DNA from: an uncultured Clostridia bacterium
Lineage (GTDB): Bacteria > Bacillota > Clostridia > TANB77 > CAG-508
Reading direction: 5' to 3'
Assembly (NCBI GenBank): GCA_934168355.1
Contig: CAKPNI010000031.1
Span: 1 to 12,903, forward strand
DNA length: 12,903 nt
Below, piece by piece: positions 1-5,904 of the stretch (its first letter is position 1; every line of letters starts with the position of its first letter). The position numbers and the translations under genes were made by a program. The notes beneath the pieces are model-generated. The model saw nothing but the letters and a program-made list of their open reading frames with translations, did no database searches and was not told the DNA's origin.

Positions 1-347
1 TTTACTTCAAATGGTAAATTCGCTGTTCTTTTTCCTAGAACTTTGATTTCTTCGATATAAATTTCAACTTCTCCAGTTTTTAGTTTAGGATTTCTTGTTT
101 CTTCTGACCTTTTTCTAACTGTTCCATATACTGTTACAGATGATTCTATCGGAATATGTGATACAACATCTACATCTTGTGATTCCATAGATGTTACAAC
201 TTGTGTTATTCCATACATGTCTCTAATATCTAGAAATACTAACCCTCCTAAATCTCTTATTGTTTCTACAAATCCTGCTATTCTAACTTTTTTTCCTACA
301 TCTTCTAATGATATTTCGTTACAGGTATGTGTTTTAAATTCACTCAT
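1..347 (-). CDS. aspS: Aspartyl-tRNA synthetase, N-terminal part (cut by window edge)
   Basis: Charges tRNA-Asp with aspartate in the cytoplasm. The 115 visible codons start MSEFKTHTCNEISLEDVGKK and continue through RIAGFVETIRDLGGLVFLDI, then RDMYGITQVV. This is the OB-fold anticodon-binding domain of bacterial AspRS; the family hallmark is a THTCGEL-like opening followed by a G-W/F-V-x-x-x-R-D-x-G-G-x-x-F-x-D-x-R-D block. The catalytic class II domain lies beyond position 1. The ATG at 347-345 is preceded by AAAGGAG about ten bases upstream. Control is by the T-box leader at 404-608, which also supports the aminoacyl-tRNA synthetase assignment. A lysyl or asparaginyl synthetase shares the fold, but the THTC start, the RDLGG motif and the GAC specifier favour aspartate. 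I see no defect in the visible part. Confidence 0.93.
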   Translation of the reverse strand, partial: MSEFKTHTCNEISLEDVGKKVRIAGFVETIRDLGGLVFLDIRDMYGITQVVTSMESQDVDVVSHIPIESSVTVYGTVRKRSEETRNPKLKTGEVEIYIEEIKVLGKRTANLPFEV

Positions 348-395
348 TTTGCATTTCTCCTTTACTTTTTGTTTTGGATTAGCAGAGTTTAAAAA

Positions 396-429
396 CAAAA
401 AATCGCCCTCTGCTAATAATGCAGGGACG
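396..429 (-). terminator. Intrinsic terminator of the T-box leader
   Basis: On the minus strand CGTCCCTGC (429-421) pairs, with small bulges, with GCAGAGGGCG (413-404), followed by a run of six T (402-397). The hairpin lies 15 bases after the T-box sequence, the standard place for the terminator that competes with the antiterminator. Confidence 0.85.
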
Positions 430-608
430 AATAATAATTTATATCCGCGGTACCACCCAAGCTTGAAAGTTTTACCGTTAAAATCTTTCCTCTTTTACCT
501 ATTGCTCCAATGTGTTTCGGTTATAGTCTGTTTTCTAAAAGGGCTTTCAGCCGACGACCCTTATTCTCTTATAGTAACCTTGACTGCCTTTGCATCTTCA
601 TCGCAATT
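404..608 (-). promoter_or_regulatory. T-box leader (tRNA-sensing riboswitch) of aspS
   Basis: Read on the minus strand, the leader holds the T-box sequence GGGTGGTACCGCGG (458-445), the best-conserved mark of this class. Stem I is closed by ATTGC (607-603) with GCAAT (505-501). An AGAGA segment and a GGCTGAAAGCC apical hairpin follow the usual order. An inner helix GGTTA/TAACC flanks the probable specifier loop, and the codon GAC (Asp) lies at 528-526 just before TAACC, matching the gene downstream. The T-box bulge reads TGGT; its last U can pair with A73 or wobble with G73, the usual discriminator base of tRNA-Asp. Uncharged tRNA-Asp should stabilise the antiterminator and allow aspS expression. 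The T-box call is firm; the exact specifier is inference from position. Confidence 0.92.
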
Positions 609-620
609 TATGGTATATAT

Positions 621-647
621 ATTATACCCATTTTTTTGATTTGTCAA
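621..647 (-). promoter_or_regulatory. Sigma-A-type promoter of the aspS leader
   Basis: TTGACA at 647-642 is a perfect -35. A TATAAT lies at 626-621 (15-base spacer), and TAATAT two bases further on gives the usual 17-base spacer. The start point would fall just before Stem I of the T-box. Confidence 0.75.
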
Positions 648-650
648 TAC

Positions 651-736
651 TTTTTTGAAATGGGGACAGTTCTTTTTGCAAAATTTCGAAATGGGGACGG
701 TTCCTTTTTGAAAAAGGAACCGTCCCCATTTCAAAA
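651..736. repeat. REP-like palindromic repeat, copy 1 (units L, L, R)
   Basis: A perfect inverted repeat has arms of 22 bases (688-709 and 711-732) around a single G. The arms contain GAAATGGGGACGGTTCC. A diverged extra left-type unit, GAAATGGGGACAGTTC, lies just before it (657-672). Related units occur at 10804-10880 and, more distantly, 2745-2813. The element begins immediately after the coding part of the flavoprotein gene and includes that gene's stop codon. Such palindromes are typical of REP/RAYT-type or other non-autonomous repeats; no transposase is in the window. It may also act as a transcript-end hairpin. Confidence 0.8.
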
Positions 737-1984
737 TTCTCCTGCCACAAACCCAGTTGAATACGCAATCTGTAAATTAAATCCACCAGTATAACTATCA
801 ACATCCAAAATTTCTCCTGCAAAATACAATCCCGAAATTAATTTAGATTCCATAGTTTTAGGATTTACCTCTTTTATACTTATTCCGCCTGCAGTAATTA
901 TTCCGTCTTCAATTCTTCTAAAATTCCTTAAAGTAACATCAAATTCTTTTAATAATTTTACAATTTGCATTCTCTCCTGTTTCGTTATCGAATTGACCTG
1001 TTTTTCCGGATTTATACCAGAACGTTCTATTATTACTGGAATCAATTTTTGTGGCAATAATTTATCTAAACTATTCTTAAAATTTTTATTTTTAAATTCC
1101 TCAAAATCTCTTAAAATTCTATCATTAAGTTTTTCTTCTGTTAAAGCTGGCTTTAAATCTATTTTCAATTTGATTTTTTTATTTTTTAACAATTCATCTA
1201 CATTTTTATATCTTACCAAATGTGCCGAACCACTTAAAATTACAGGACCTGATAGACCAAAATGGGTAAATAACATTTCTCCAAAATCTTCATAAATTAG
1301 CCTATTTTTGTTTGTGTCAACTATTTTTATTTTAACATTTCTTAAACTTAGGCCTTGTAAACTTTGATGTAAATCCTGTTCATAGGTTTCTAATGGCACA
1401 AGTGATGGTTTTATTTTTGTTATTGTATGCCCTAATTTTTTTGCCATTTCATATCCATCTCCTGTTGAACCTGTTAATGGATAGCTTTTTCCTCCTGTTG
1501 CAAGTATTACTTTATCTGTTTTTATTATGACACCATTTTTACATTTTACTCCTATTATTCTTTTTTCTTCATCTACTAATATTTCAGAAGCAGGCATTTC
1601 ATACATTATTTTTACATTTTTAAGGCTTTTTAATTTTTTCTCAAAACAATTCAATACATCTTGGGATTTATCTGTTACAGGAAAAACTCTATTTCCTCTT
1701 TCTTCTTTTACTTCTAACCCCTGTTCATTTAAGAATCGAATAATATCTTGATTTGTAAATTTGTTATATGCACTATATAAAAACATTCCATTTCCCGGTG
1801 TGTTTTTTATAAAATCTTCCATTGGCAAAGAAGATGTAATATTACATCTTCCTTTTCCTGTTATTAATAATTTTTTTCCTAGTTTTTTATTTTTCTCTAG
1901 TAATATAACTTCATTTCCATTTTCTGCAGAGGTAATTGCAGCCATCATTCCTGCAGGTCCTCCACCTATTACTACTACTTTCAT
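731..1984 (-). CDS. BaiN/HI0933-family FAD-dependent oxidoreductase
   Basis: A 417-residue soluble flavoprotein of the HI0933/YhiN/BaiN family (NAD(P)/FAD-dependent oxidoreductases, often annotated aminoacetone oxidase family). The N-terminal Rossmann motif VVVIGGGPAG (residues 3-12) binds FAD. The family signature GKGRCN is at residues 43-48. The C-terminus carries the second dinucleotide-contacting stretch LYFAGEILDVDSYTGGFNLQ. Length is normal for the family. The substrate cannot be deduced; BaiN in bile-acid 7-dehydroxylating clostridia reduces steroid intermediates, but most relatives are uncharacterised. The ATG directly follows the stop codon of the PAP2-like gene (TAA-ATG, no gap), with GGGAG inside that gene as ribosome binding site, so the two are coupled. 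The last Phe codon and TGA stop lie in sequence shared with the palindromic repeat, so the original C-terminus may have been altered. Confidence 0.9.
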   Translation of the reverse strand: MKVVVIGGGPAGMMAAITSAENGNEVILLEKNKKLGKKLLITGKGRCNITSSLPMEDFIKNTPGNGMFLYSAYNKFTNQDIIRFLNEQGLEVKEERGNRVFPVTDKSQDVLNCFEKKLKSLKNVKIMYEMPASEILVDEEKRIIGVKCKNGVIIKTDKVILATGGKSYPLTGSTGDGYEMAKKLGHTITKIKPSLVPLETYEQDLHQSLQGLSLRNVKIKIVDTNKNRLIYEDFGEMLFTHFGLSGPVILSGSAHLVRYKNVDELLKNKKIKLKIDLKPALTEEKLNDRILRDFEEFKNKNFKNSLDKLLPQKLIPVIIERSGINPEKQVNSITKQERMQIVKLLKEFDVTLRNFRRIEDGIITAGGISIKEVNPKTMESKLISGLYFAGEILDVDSYTGGFNLQIAYSTGFVAGEF

Positions 1985-2425
1985 TTAAAATATACTCCCT
2001 ACTATAATTCCAATTAATGCTCCAACTAATACTTGAAGTGGTGTGTGTCCTAAAACTTCCACCAATTTTTCTTGTACTTGAACTCCCGTCAATCCCGGTG
2101 TTTCTATTATTTTGTTAAGCAATGTTGCTTGCTTTCCTGCTGCTCTTCTTACACCTGCTGCATCATACATAACTACACATGAAAATACAAGTGCTACGGC
2201 AAACTGCCATCCTTCAAATCCAACATCTTTGCCTATCATTACAGTTATTGCCATAACTATTGCAGAATGTGAACTTGGCATTCCTCCGGCTCCCATTATT
2301 CTTTTGAAATTAAACTTTTTTGTTGCTACTAAATCCCATATAACTTTAAAACATTGTATAGCAAGCCATGTGAAAAATGGCACCCATATAAATTTGTTAT
2401 GTAATAATTGTATTAATACTTCCAT
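1985..2425 (-). CDS. Divergent PAP2 family (DUF212) membrane protein
   Basis: A small integral membrane protein of the DUF212/YuiD family, distantly related to PAP2 acid phosphatases. Diagnostic motifs are GAGGMPSSHSA and YDAAGVRRAAGKQA. Hydrophobic segments cover the N-terminus (FIWVPFFTWLAIQCFKVIW), the middle (FAVALVFSCVVM) and the C-terminus (VLVGALIGIIVGSIF). Biochemical function is unknown for most members; a role with lipid phosphates is inferred from the PAP2 relation. I place the start at ATG 2425 (146 residues, MEVLIQLLHNK), because relatives begin close to this point. The GTG at 2437 would be the longest reading but lies in the arm of an RNA hairpin. The strong GGGAGG is 31 bases upstream of the ATG and is separated from it by that hairpin. 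It lies between xseB and the flavoprotein gene, in the same operon. Confidence 0.87.
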   Translation of the reverse strand: MEVLIQLLHNKFIWVPFFTWLAIQCFKVIWDLVATKKFNFKRIMGAGGMPSSHSAIVMAITVMIGKDVGFEGWQFAVALVFSCVVMYDAAGVRRAAGKQATLLNKIIETPGLTGVQVQEKLVEVLGHTPLQVLVGALIGIIVGSIF

Positions 2426-2462
2426 ACATGTTAGCACATACTAAAAGTACATGCTTCCTCCC
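2426..2462 (-). promoter_or_regulatory. Shine-Dalgarno separated from its start codon by a hairpin
   Basis: GGGAGG is at 2462-2457. It is followed by AGCATGTACT (2455-2446), loop TTT, and AGTATGTGCT (2442-2433), which pair fully over 10 bp with two G-U pairs. Removing the 23-base hairpin leaves an 8-base spacing to ATG 2425. The first ATG after the Shine-Dalgarno opens only a three-codon frame (MYF, stop), and a second opens only two codons (MC, stop). Confidence 0.6.
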
Positions 2463-2489
2463 TTCTATTTTGGTACGTCTTTTATTATT

Positions 2490-2717
2490 TTATTCTTCTG
2501 CTATAAAATCTTCTTCTTTTAGTTCCCCATTTTTTTCTAAAATTATTGTTATTCTTTTTTCTGCATCTTCTAAAAGTTTGCTACAGTCTTTTGAAATTTT
2601 CATTCCCTCTTCAAATTTATTTAATGAATCTTCTAAACTTAGATTTCCTTTTTCTAGTTCTGTTACTATTTTTTCCAAATCTATCATTTTTGTTTCAAAA
2701 TTATCATTTTTTTCCAT
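2490..2717 (-). CDS. xseB: Exodeoxyribonuclease VII small subunit
   Basis: Small subunit of exonuclease VII, which degrades single-stranded DNA to oligonucleotides; several XseB chains wrap each XseA. The 75 residues are nearly all helical and match the family: FETKMIDLEKIVTELEKGNL, then SLEDSLNKFEEGMKI, then CSKLLEDAEKRI. This L-E-x-I-V-x-x-L-E-x-G-x-x-x-L-E-x-S-L pattern is diagnostic. Length is typical (70-85). The start ATG at 2717 has an AAAGGAAAAG ribosome binding site. It lies 103 bases after xseA, an unusually wide gap for this pair, because a repeat (2745-2813) sits between them. A 64-base gap leads to the PAP2-like gene. Confidence 0.93.
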   Translation of the reverse strand: MEKNDNFETKMIDLEKIVTELEKGNLSLEDSLNKFEEGMKISKDCSKLLEDAEKRITIILEKNGELKEEDFIAEE

Positions 2718-2744
2718 ATAAATCTTTTCCTTTCCCTCACATTT

Positions 2745-2813
2745 TGGCGCATTGGGACCGGTTCTTTTTGTGCCAGTGACTCATCTAGACCCATTTGGAC
2801 CGGTTCTTTTTGT
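2745..2813. repeat. REP-like repeat between xseA and xseB, copy 2 (two direct units)
   Basis: The block GGACCGGTTCTTTTTGT occurs twice in direct orientation (2755-2771 and 2797-2813), 42 bases apart. The first unit lies in a hairpin with stems TGGCGCA (2745-2751) and TGTGCCA (2769-2775). The core resembles the GGACGGTTC core of the repeats at 651-736 and 10804-10880, with ACCGGT in place of ACGGT. It splits the xseA-xseB gap without breaking either gene. Confidence 0.7.
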
Positions 2814-2820
2814 ACCATCT

Positions 2821-4014
2821 TTACATTATTTTGGCTTGTTTATTTCCATCAATTAGTTTTATACTAACTTCATCATCTTTTTCTAAATCTTTACTTGATT
2901 TTATGATTTTCCCATCTTTTTCAATTATAGAAAATCCTCTAACCATAGTTTTCAAAGGACTTAATGCATCTAGTTTTAAAACCATAGATTTAAAATCTTT
3001 TTGTACTCCTTTTTGCTTTAATACAATACTATTTTCTAATCTCTTTATAAATCCGTCTATTCTTAAATAATTATTTTGCATATTCTGAATAGGGTCTGTA
3101 AATACTTTTGAATTCATCAAGCTTTGGTATTTCATTTTCATTAATTCCAATTTTTTCTTTAAACTTAATCTTGCTCTTTCGTTCAATGTATTTATTTTGT
3201 TTTTTAACTCATAAATATCAGGATTTGCAAGCTCTGCTGCAGCTGATGGTGTTGGTGCTCTTAGGTCTGCTACAAAATCTGCTATAGTGAAATCTGTTTC
3301 ATGCCCAACTGCTGAAATTATTGGAATTTCCGAATTATAGATTGCCCTTGCAACAATTTCTTCATTAAATGGCCATAAGTCCTCAAGTGAGCCTCCTCCT
3401 CTTGCTAAAATTATTACATCTGCTAAACCTTTTTCATTCATTGTTTCTATTCCTTTTACAATCTCTTTTGCAGCTCCCGGTCCTTGTACAGGCACTGGAA
3501 GTAGTCTTATATAGCAATTTGGATTTCTCCTTGTTGATACATTTATAATATCTCTTATTACTGCACCTGTACTAGATGATAAAACTCCTATTATTTTAGG
3601 ATTTAATGGAATTTTCTTTTTGTGAGATTCATCAAATAATCCTTCTTTTTCTAAATCTCCTTTTAATTTTTCATATGCTGCATACAAGTCTCCTACACCT
3701 TGTTCCATCATTGCTTTTACATATATTTGGTATATTCCATCTCTTTCAAAAACAGATACCCCACCAAATACAATAACTTTCATTCCATCTTTTGATCTAA
3801 AATTTATTCTTTCTGCATAGCTTTTAAACATTATACATTTTATTAATGATTTATCATCTTTTAAAGTGAAATAAAAATGTCCTGTATAATGTGCCTTAAA
3901 GTTAGATATTTCACCTTTTACAACAACTGCATTTAAAGCTTCATCTCCTGCTATTTTTTCTTTTATATATAAATTCAAATCTGAAACACTTACTGCCATT
4001 GCTTCATAATTCAT
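2821..4014 (-). CDS. xseA: Exodeoxyribonuclease VII large subunit
   Basis: Catalytic subunit of exonuclease VII, acting on single-stranded DNA in both directions in mismatch repair and recombination. The N-terminal OB-fold carries VVVKGEISNFKAHYTGHFYF and TLKDD. The central catalytic region has IGVLSSSTGAVIRDI and INVSTRRNP, then the hallmark ARGGGSLEDLWPFNEE, AVGHETDFTIADFVADLRAP and TPSAAAE. A coiled-coil region that binds XseB and a short C-terminal segment follow (GFSIIEKDGKII). I choose ATG 4014 (397 residues): it has AAAGGG nine bases upstream and gives the family-like start MNYEAMAVSVSDLN. The longer reading from TTG 4047 would start inside the large palindrome at 4035-4080. It is followed by the repeat, then xseB. 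Confidence 0.95.
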   Translation of the reverse strand: MNYEAMAVSVSDLNLYIKEKIAGDEALNAVVVKGEISNFKAHYTGHFYFTLKDDKSLIKCIMFKSYAERINFRSKDGMKVIVFGGVSVFERDGIYQIYVKAMMEQGVGDLYAAYEKLKGDLEKEGLFDESHKKKIPLNPKIIGVLSSSTGAVIRDIINVSTRRNPNCYIRLLPVPVQGPGAAKEIVKGIETMNEKGLADVIILARGGGSLEDLWPFNEEIVARAIYNSEIPIISAVGHETDFTIADFVADLRAPTPSAAAELANPDIYELKNKINTLNERARLSLKKKLELMKMKYQSLMNSKVFTDPIQNMQNNYLRIDGFIKRLENSIVLKQKGVQKDFKSMVLKLDALSPLKTMVRGFSIIEKDGKIIKSSKDLEKDDEVSIKLIDGNKQAKIM

Positions 4015-4034
4015 ATTCTTCAACCCTTTCATAT

Positions 4035-4080
4035 AAAATATGGACAAATCTTAATATAAATTAAGACTTGCCCATATTTT
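4035..4080. repeat. Large perfect-pairing palindrome between nusB and xseA
   Basis: On the minus strand 4080-4060 pairs with 4055-4035 over all 21 positions (19 Watson-Crick, 2 G-U) around a TTTA loop. The first arm starts inside the nusB stop codon and the second ends about 20 bases before the xseA ATG. There is no separate U-run beyond the stem's own TTTT, so it is at best a leaky terminator. A transcript-stabilising or processing stem is equally possible. Confidence 0.8.
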
Positions 4081-4483
4081 ACATTTCTTTAACAATTTTT
4101 GCCAAAGCTCCATTTATAAACTTACTCGACATATCTTCCCCATATGTTTTTGCAAGTTCTACAACTTCGTTTATTTCAGCTTTATATGGGATATTTTTGT
4201 ATTTTATTTCATATACTGCAAGTTTTAATAAACTTAAATTTACTTTAGAAATTCTATCTATTTTCCAATCTGATGTTAAAGAACTTTCTACTGTTTTATT
4301 TATTTCCTCTGCATGTTCATTTATTCCATGTATGCAATCTTTTATATATTCTATTGCCTCTTTGTTTTCTATTCCATTACTTTCAATATATAATTCTATT
4401 TGCTCATCTAAATTTTCTTTTTTTTGAATTTCTAAACTATATATTAGTTTAAATGCTAATTCTCTTATTTCTGACCTTTTCAT
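4079..4483 (-). CDS. nusB: Transcription antitermination factor NusB
   Basis: All-helical RNA-binding protein that with NusE (S10) binds boxA in rRNA leaders and promotes antitermination. The 134 residues are the normal length. Recognisable parts are the start MKRSEIRELAFKLIYSLEIQ, the central YIKDCIHGINEHAEEIN and DWKIDRISKVNLSLLKLAVY, and the C-terminal EIKYKNIPYKAEINEVVELA followed by KTYGEDMSSKFINGALAKI. These match the R-x-x-A-F/L-x-x-x-Y, W-x-x-x-R-x-x-x-x-x-x-x-x-L-R/K-x-A-x-Y-E and Y-x-x-x-x-x-x-F-x-N-G-x-L family pattern. The ATG at 4483 has AGAGG a few bases upstream and follows the DUF2273 gene by 12 bases. Placement between the asp23 cluster and xseA is the classic clostridial order. 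Confidence 0.96.
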   Translation of the reverse strand: MKRSEIRELAFKLIYSLEIQKKENLDEQIELYIESNGIENKEAIEYIKDCIHGINEHAEEINKTVESSLTSDWKIDRISKVNLSLLKLAVYEIKYKNIPYKAEINEVVELAKTYGEDMSSKFINGALAKIVKEM

Positions 4484-4495
4484 TTCTTACCTCTT

Positions 4496-4699
4496 TTACA
4501 TTCTGTCTATAAATTGTTTTATTTTGTCTTTTACATATTGCTTGTTTTGTTGTACATAGTTTCCAACAAATGCTCCCATAAATATTAATATGATTGCAAC
4601 TATTAAATTGTAAAGTTTTGTTATTAATATTAGTATTGCAACTATTATTCCGATTATTGCTCCTTTGTAGTTATCCCAAAATTCTTTTAAACTTCCCAT
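4496..4699 (-). CDS. DUF2273 small membrane protein
   Basis: A 67-residue protein starting MGSLKEFWDNYKGAIIGIIV, with two closely spaced hydrophobic helices (AIIGIIVAILILI and LIVAIILIFMGAFVGNYV) and a basic tail (KDKIKQFIDRM). Small DUF2273 proteins with an E-x-x-x-x-x-x-G-K-x-x-G-x-x-x-G-like first helix regularly follow amaP in clostridial and bacillar Asp23 operons; they are thought to help hold Asp23-family proteins at the membrane, but this is not proven. The start at ATG 4699 has AAAGGA with a 7-base spacer. The longer reading from 4747 adds a very basic 16-residue leader overlapping the end of amaP and has no better ribosome binding site. Confidence 0.82.
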   Translation of the reverse strand: MGSLKEFWDNYKGAIIGIIVAILILITKLYNLIVAIILIFMGAFVGNYVQQNKQYVKDKIKQFIDRM

Positions 4700-4724
4700 A
4701 AGAAAATCCTTTCTAAGTTTCAAT

Positions 4725-5273
4725 TTATTTTTCTTTTTCTGTTTCATCTGATATGTTTTTTATTTTTACATTTACTTCTTTTACTTCTAAGTCTGATGTC
4801 TTTTTGATTGCTTCTTTTATTTTATTTTGCATATTTAATGTGATTTCTTTTATTATGACGTCTTTACTTACAACTAAATTTACATTTACAATTAGGTTGT
4901 TTACTGTGTCTAAATCTATATCTACAGTTACATCATCAACACTTTCAAAGTCTTTTACTACTGATTTTACTATGTTTTCTATTGTTGGCTTTGAAATAAG
5001 TAATTTTCCATTGTCATTTTGCATTAATACTCCATTTGCTTTTTTGTCCTTGTCTGATGTGTCAAAAAATATACATTTTATGCTACATAACAAACATACT
5101 ATTTCTACTCCTAATATGATTTTTGATGTTTGTTCTCCTTCTAATGCCATTATTGCAAATGATGATACTGTATCTATTTTTATTAATCCTGCAATCATAC
5201 ATATTACTAATATTGATTGTAAAAACATTAAAACAGAAAATAATGCTAATATTACTTTATCTATTTTTTTCAT
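4725..5273 (-). CDS. amaP: AmaP-type membrane anchor of Asp23
   Basis: A 182-residue membrane protein. Two transmembrane helices lie near residues 7-31 (VILALFSVLMFLQSILVICM) and 52-70 (IILGVEIVCLLCSIKCIFF). A cytoplasmic Asp23-like domain follows, beginning with GKLLISKPTIENIVKSVVKD and containing VTVDIDLDTVNNLIVNVNLV. The ISKPTIENIV motif and this topology match AmaP (DUF2953/YloU-like anchors), which tether Asp23 to the membrane. The ATG at 5273 has AAAGGAAG as ribosome binding site and lies 31 bases after asp23. The C-terminal half is homologous in layout to the partner encoded just upstream, so the two probably interact through equivalent domains. Confidence 0.88.
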   Translation of the reverse strand: MKKIDKVILALFSVLMFLQSILVICMIAGLIKIDTVSSFAIMALEGEQTSKIILGVEIVCLLCSIKCIFFDTSDKDKKANGVLMQNDNGKLLISKPTIENIVKSVVKDFESVDDVTVDIDLDTVNNLIVNVNLVVSKDVIIKEITLNMQNKIKEAIKKTSDLEVKEVNVKIKNISDETEKEK

Positions 5274-5304
5274 ATTTTTTCTTCCTTTCTTTACTCCTCA
5301 AATT

Positions 5305-5751
5305 TTATTCTTCTGAATTTGAGTTTGTTTCTTCTGTTTCATTTTCTTCTTTGCTTTCTTCTGTTAAACTCTCTGTGTTTACACCTTGTACATGTACATT
5401 TACTTCTTCTACTTTTAGTCCTGTCATGTTTTCTACTGCTGTTTTTACTCTATTTTGAATTTCAAATGCTACATCTGGTATTCTTGCACCATATTCTACT
5501 ATTATGTTTACATCTATTTTAGCTTTATTGTCAGTTGTATCAACTTTTATTCCTTTTGCTAGGTTTTTCTTTCCTTTTAGAACTTCTGTTATCCCTCCTG
5601 CAAATCCTCCTGCCATTCCGAATACTCCCGGTACTTCTGATACTGCAACTCCTGCTATTACTGCTATTACATCACTTGATATTTTTATTCCTTCTGTTCC
5701 GTTTTCTACTTCCTCTATGTCTTTTTCTTCTACGATTTTGTTTTCTTCCAT
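5305..5751 (-). CDS. Asp23/Gls24 family envelope stress protein
   Basis: A 148-residue soluble protein with the Asp23 (DUF322) domain at residues 20-125: ISSDVIAVIAGVAVSEVPGV then FGMAGGFAGGITEVLKGK, KVDTTDNKAKIDVNIIVEYG, and IQNRVKTAVENMTGLKVEEV then NVHVQGV. Acidic low-complexity tails lie at both ends (EEKDIEEVENGTE; a Glu/Ser/Thr-rich C-terminus). Family members coat the inner face of the membrane and are induced by alkaline or cell-wall stress. This is the first gene of the long operon, with GGAGG at about 8 bases from ATG 5751 and its own promoter directly upstream. Neighbouring amaP and the DUF2273 gene supply the probable anchors. Confidence 0.93.
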   Translation of the reverse strand: MEENKIVEEKDIEEVENGTEGIKISSDVIAVIAGVAVSEVPGVFGMAGGFAGGITEVLKGKKNLAKGIKVDTTDNKAKIDVNIIVEYGARIPDVAFEIQNRVKTAVENMTGLKVEEVNVHVQGVNTESLTEESKEENETEETNSNSEE

Positions 5752-5773
5752 ATCTTTTTCCTCCTTAAAAAAT

Positions 5774-5813
5774 TTGATATACCTAGTATATCAATTTTTT
5801 AAGAATTTTACAA
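5774..5813 (-). promoter_or_regulatory. asp23 promoter with a dyad over the -10
   Basis: TTGTAA (5813-5808), a 17-base spacer and TATACT (5790-5785) form a good sigma-A-type promoter. A dyad with 9-base perfect arms (5774-5782 and 5786-5794, GTATATCAA type, CTA spacer) covers the -10 and the expected start point. With the flanking A/T runs the pairing extends to about 17 bp with one bulge and ends flush against the GGAGG. Either an operator or a leader hairpin is possible. Confidence 0.6.
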
Positions 5814-5865
5814 CAGTTTTGTGAAAAATTAAGAAATTTTTGCCTTTATAATTACATACAAAATA

Positions 5866-5894
5866 TAAGTATGCTCAAAAAGCGAGCATACTTA
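5866..5894 (-). terminator. Terminator after pyk
   Basis: TAAGTATGCTC (5894-5884) pairs over 11 bp with GAGCATACTTA (5876-5866) around a 7-base loop, followed by TATTTTG. It starts 11 bases beyond the pyk stop. The U-tract is short, so termination may be partial. Confidence 0.75.
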
Positions 5895-5904
5895 ATTATT
5901 CATA

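Noticed and set aside
622..822. 66-codon minus-strand reading frame over the repeat and the end of the flavoprotein gene
   Set aside because: It is made largely of the palindromic repeat and an out-of-frame part of a well-supported gene; no family resemblance or ribosome binding site.
2441..2452. Three-codon frame MYF after the strong ribosome binding site as a leader peptide gene
   Set aside because: Only four bases from the Shine-Dalgarno and contained in the hairpin arm; better explained as a by-product of the hairpin, though reinitiation cannot be excluded.
4012..4047. TTG at 4047 as the xseA start
   Set aside because: It lies inside the large palindrome with no ribosome binding site; ATG 4014 has AAAGGG at a good distance and gives the usual N-terminus.
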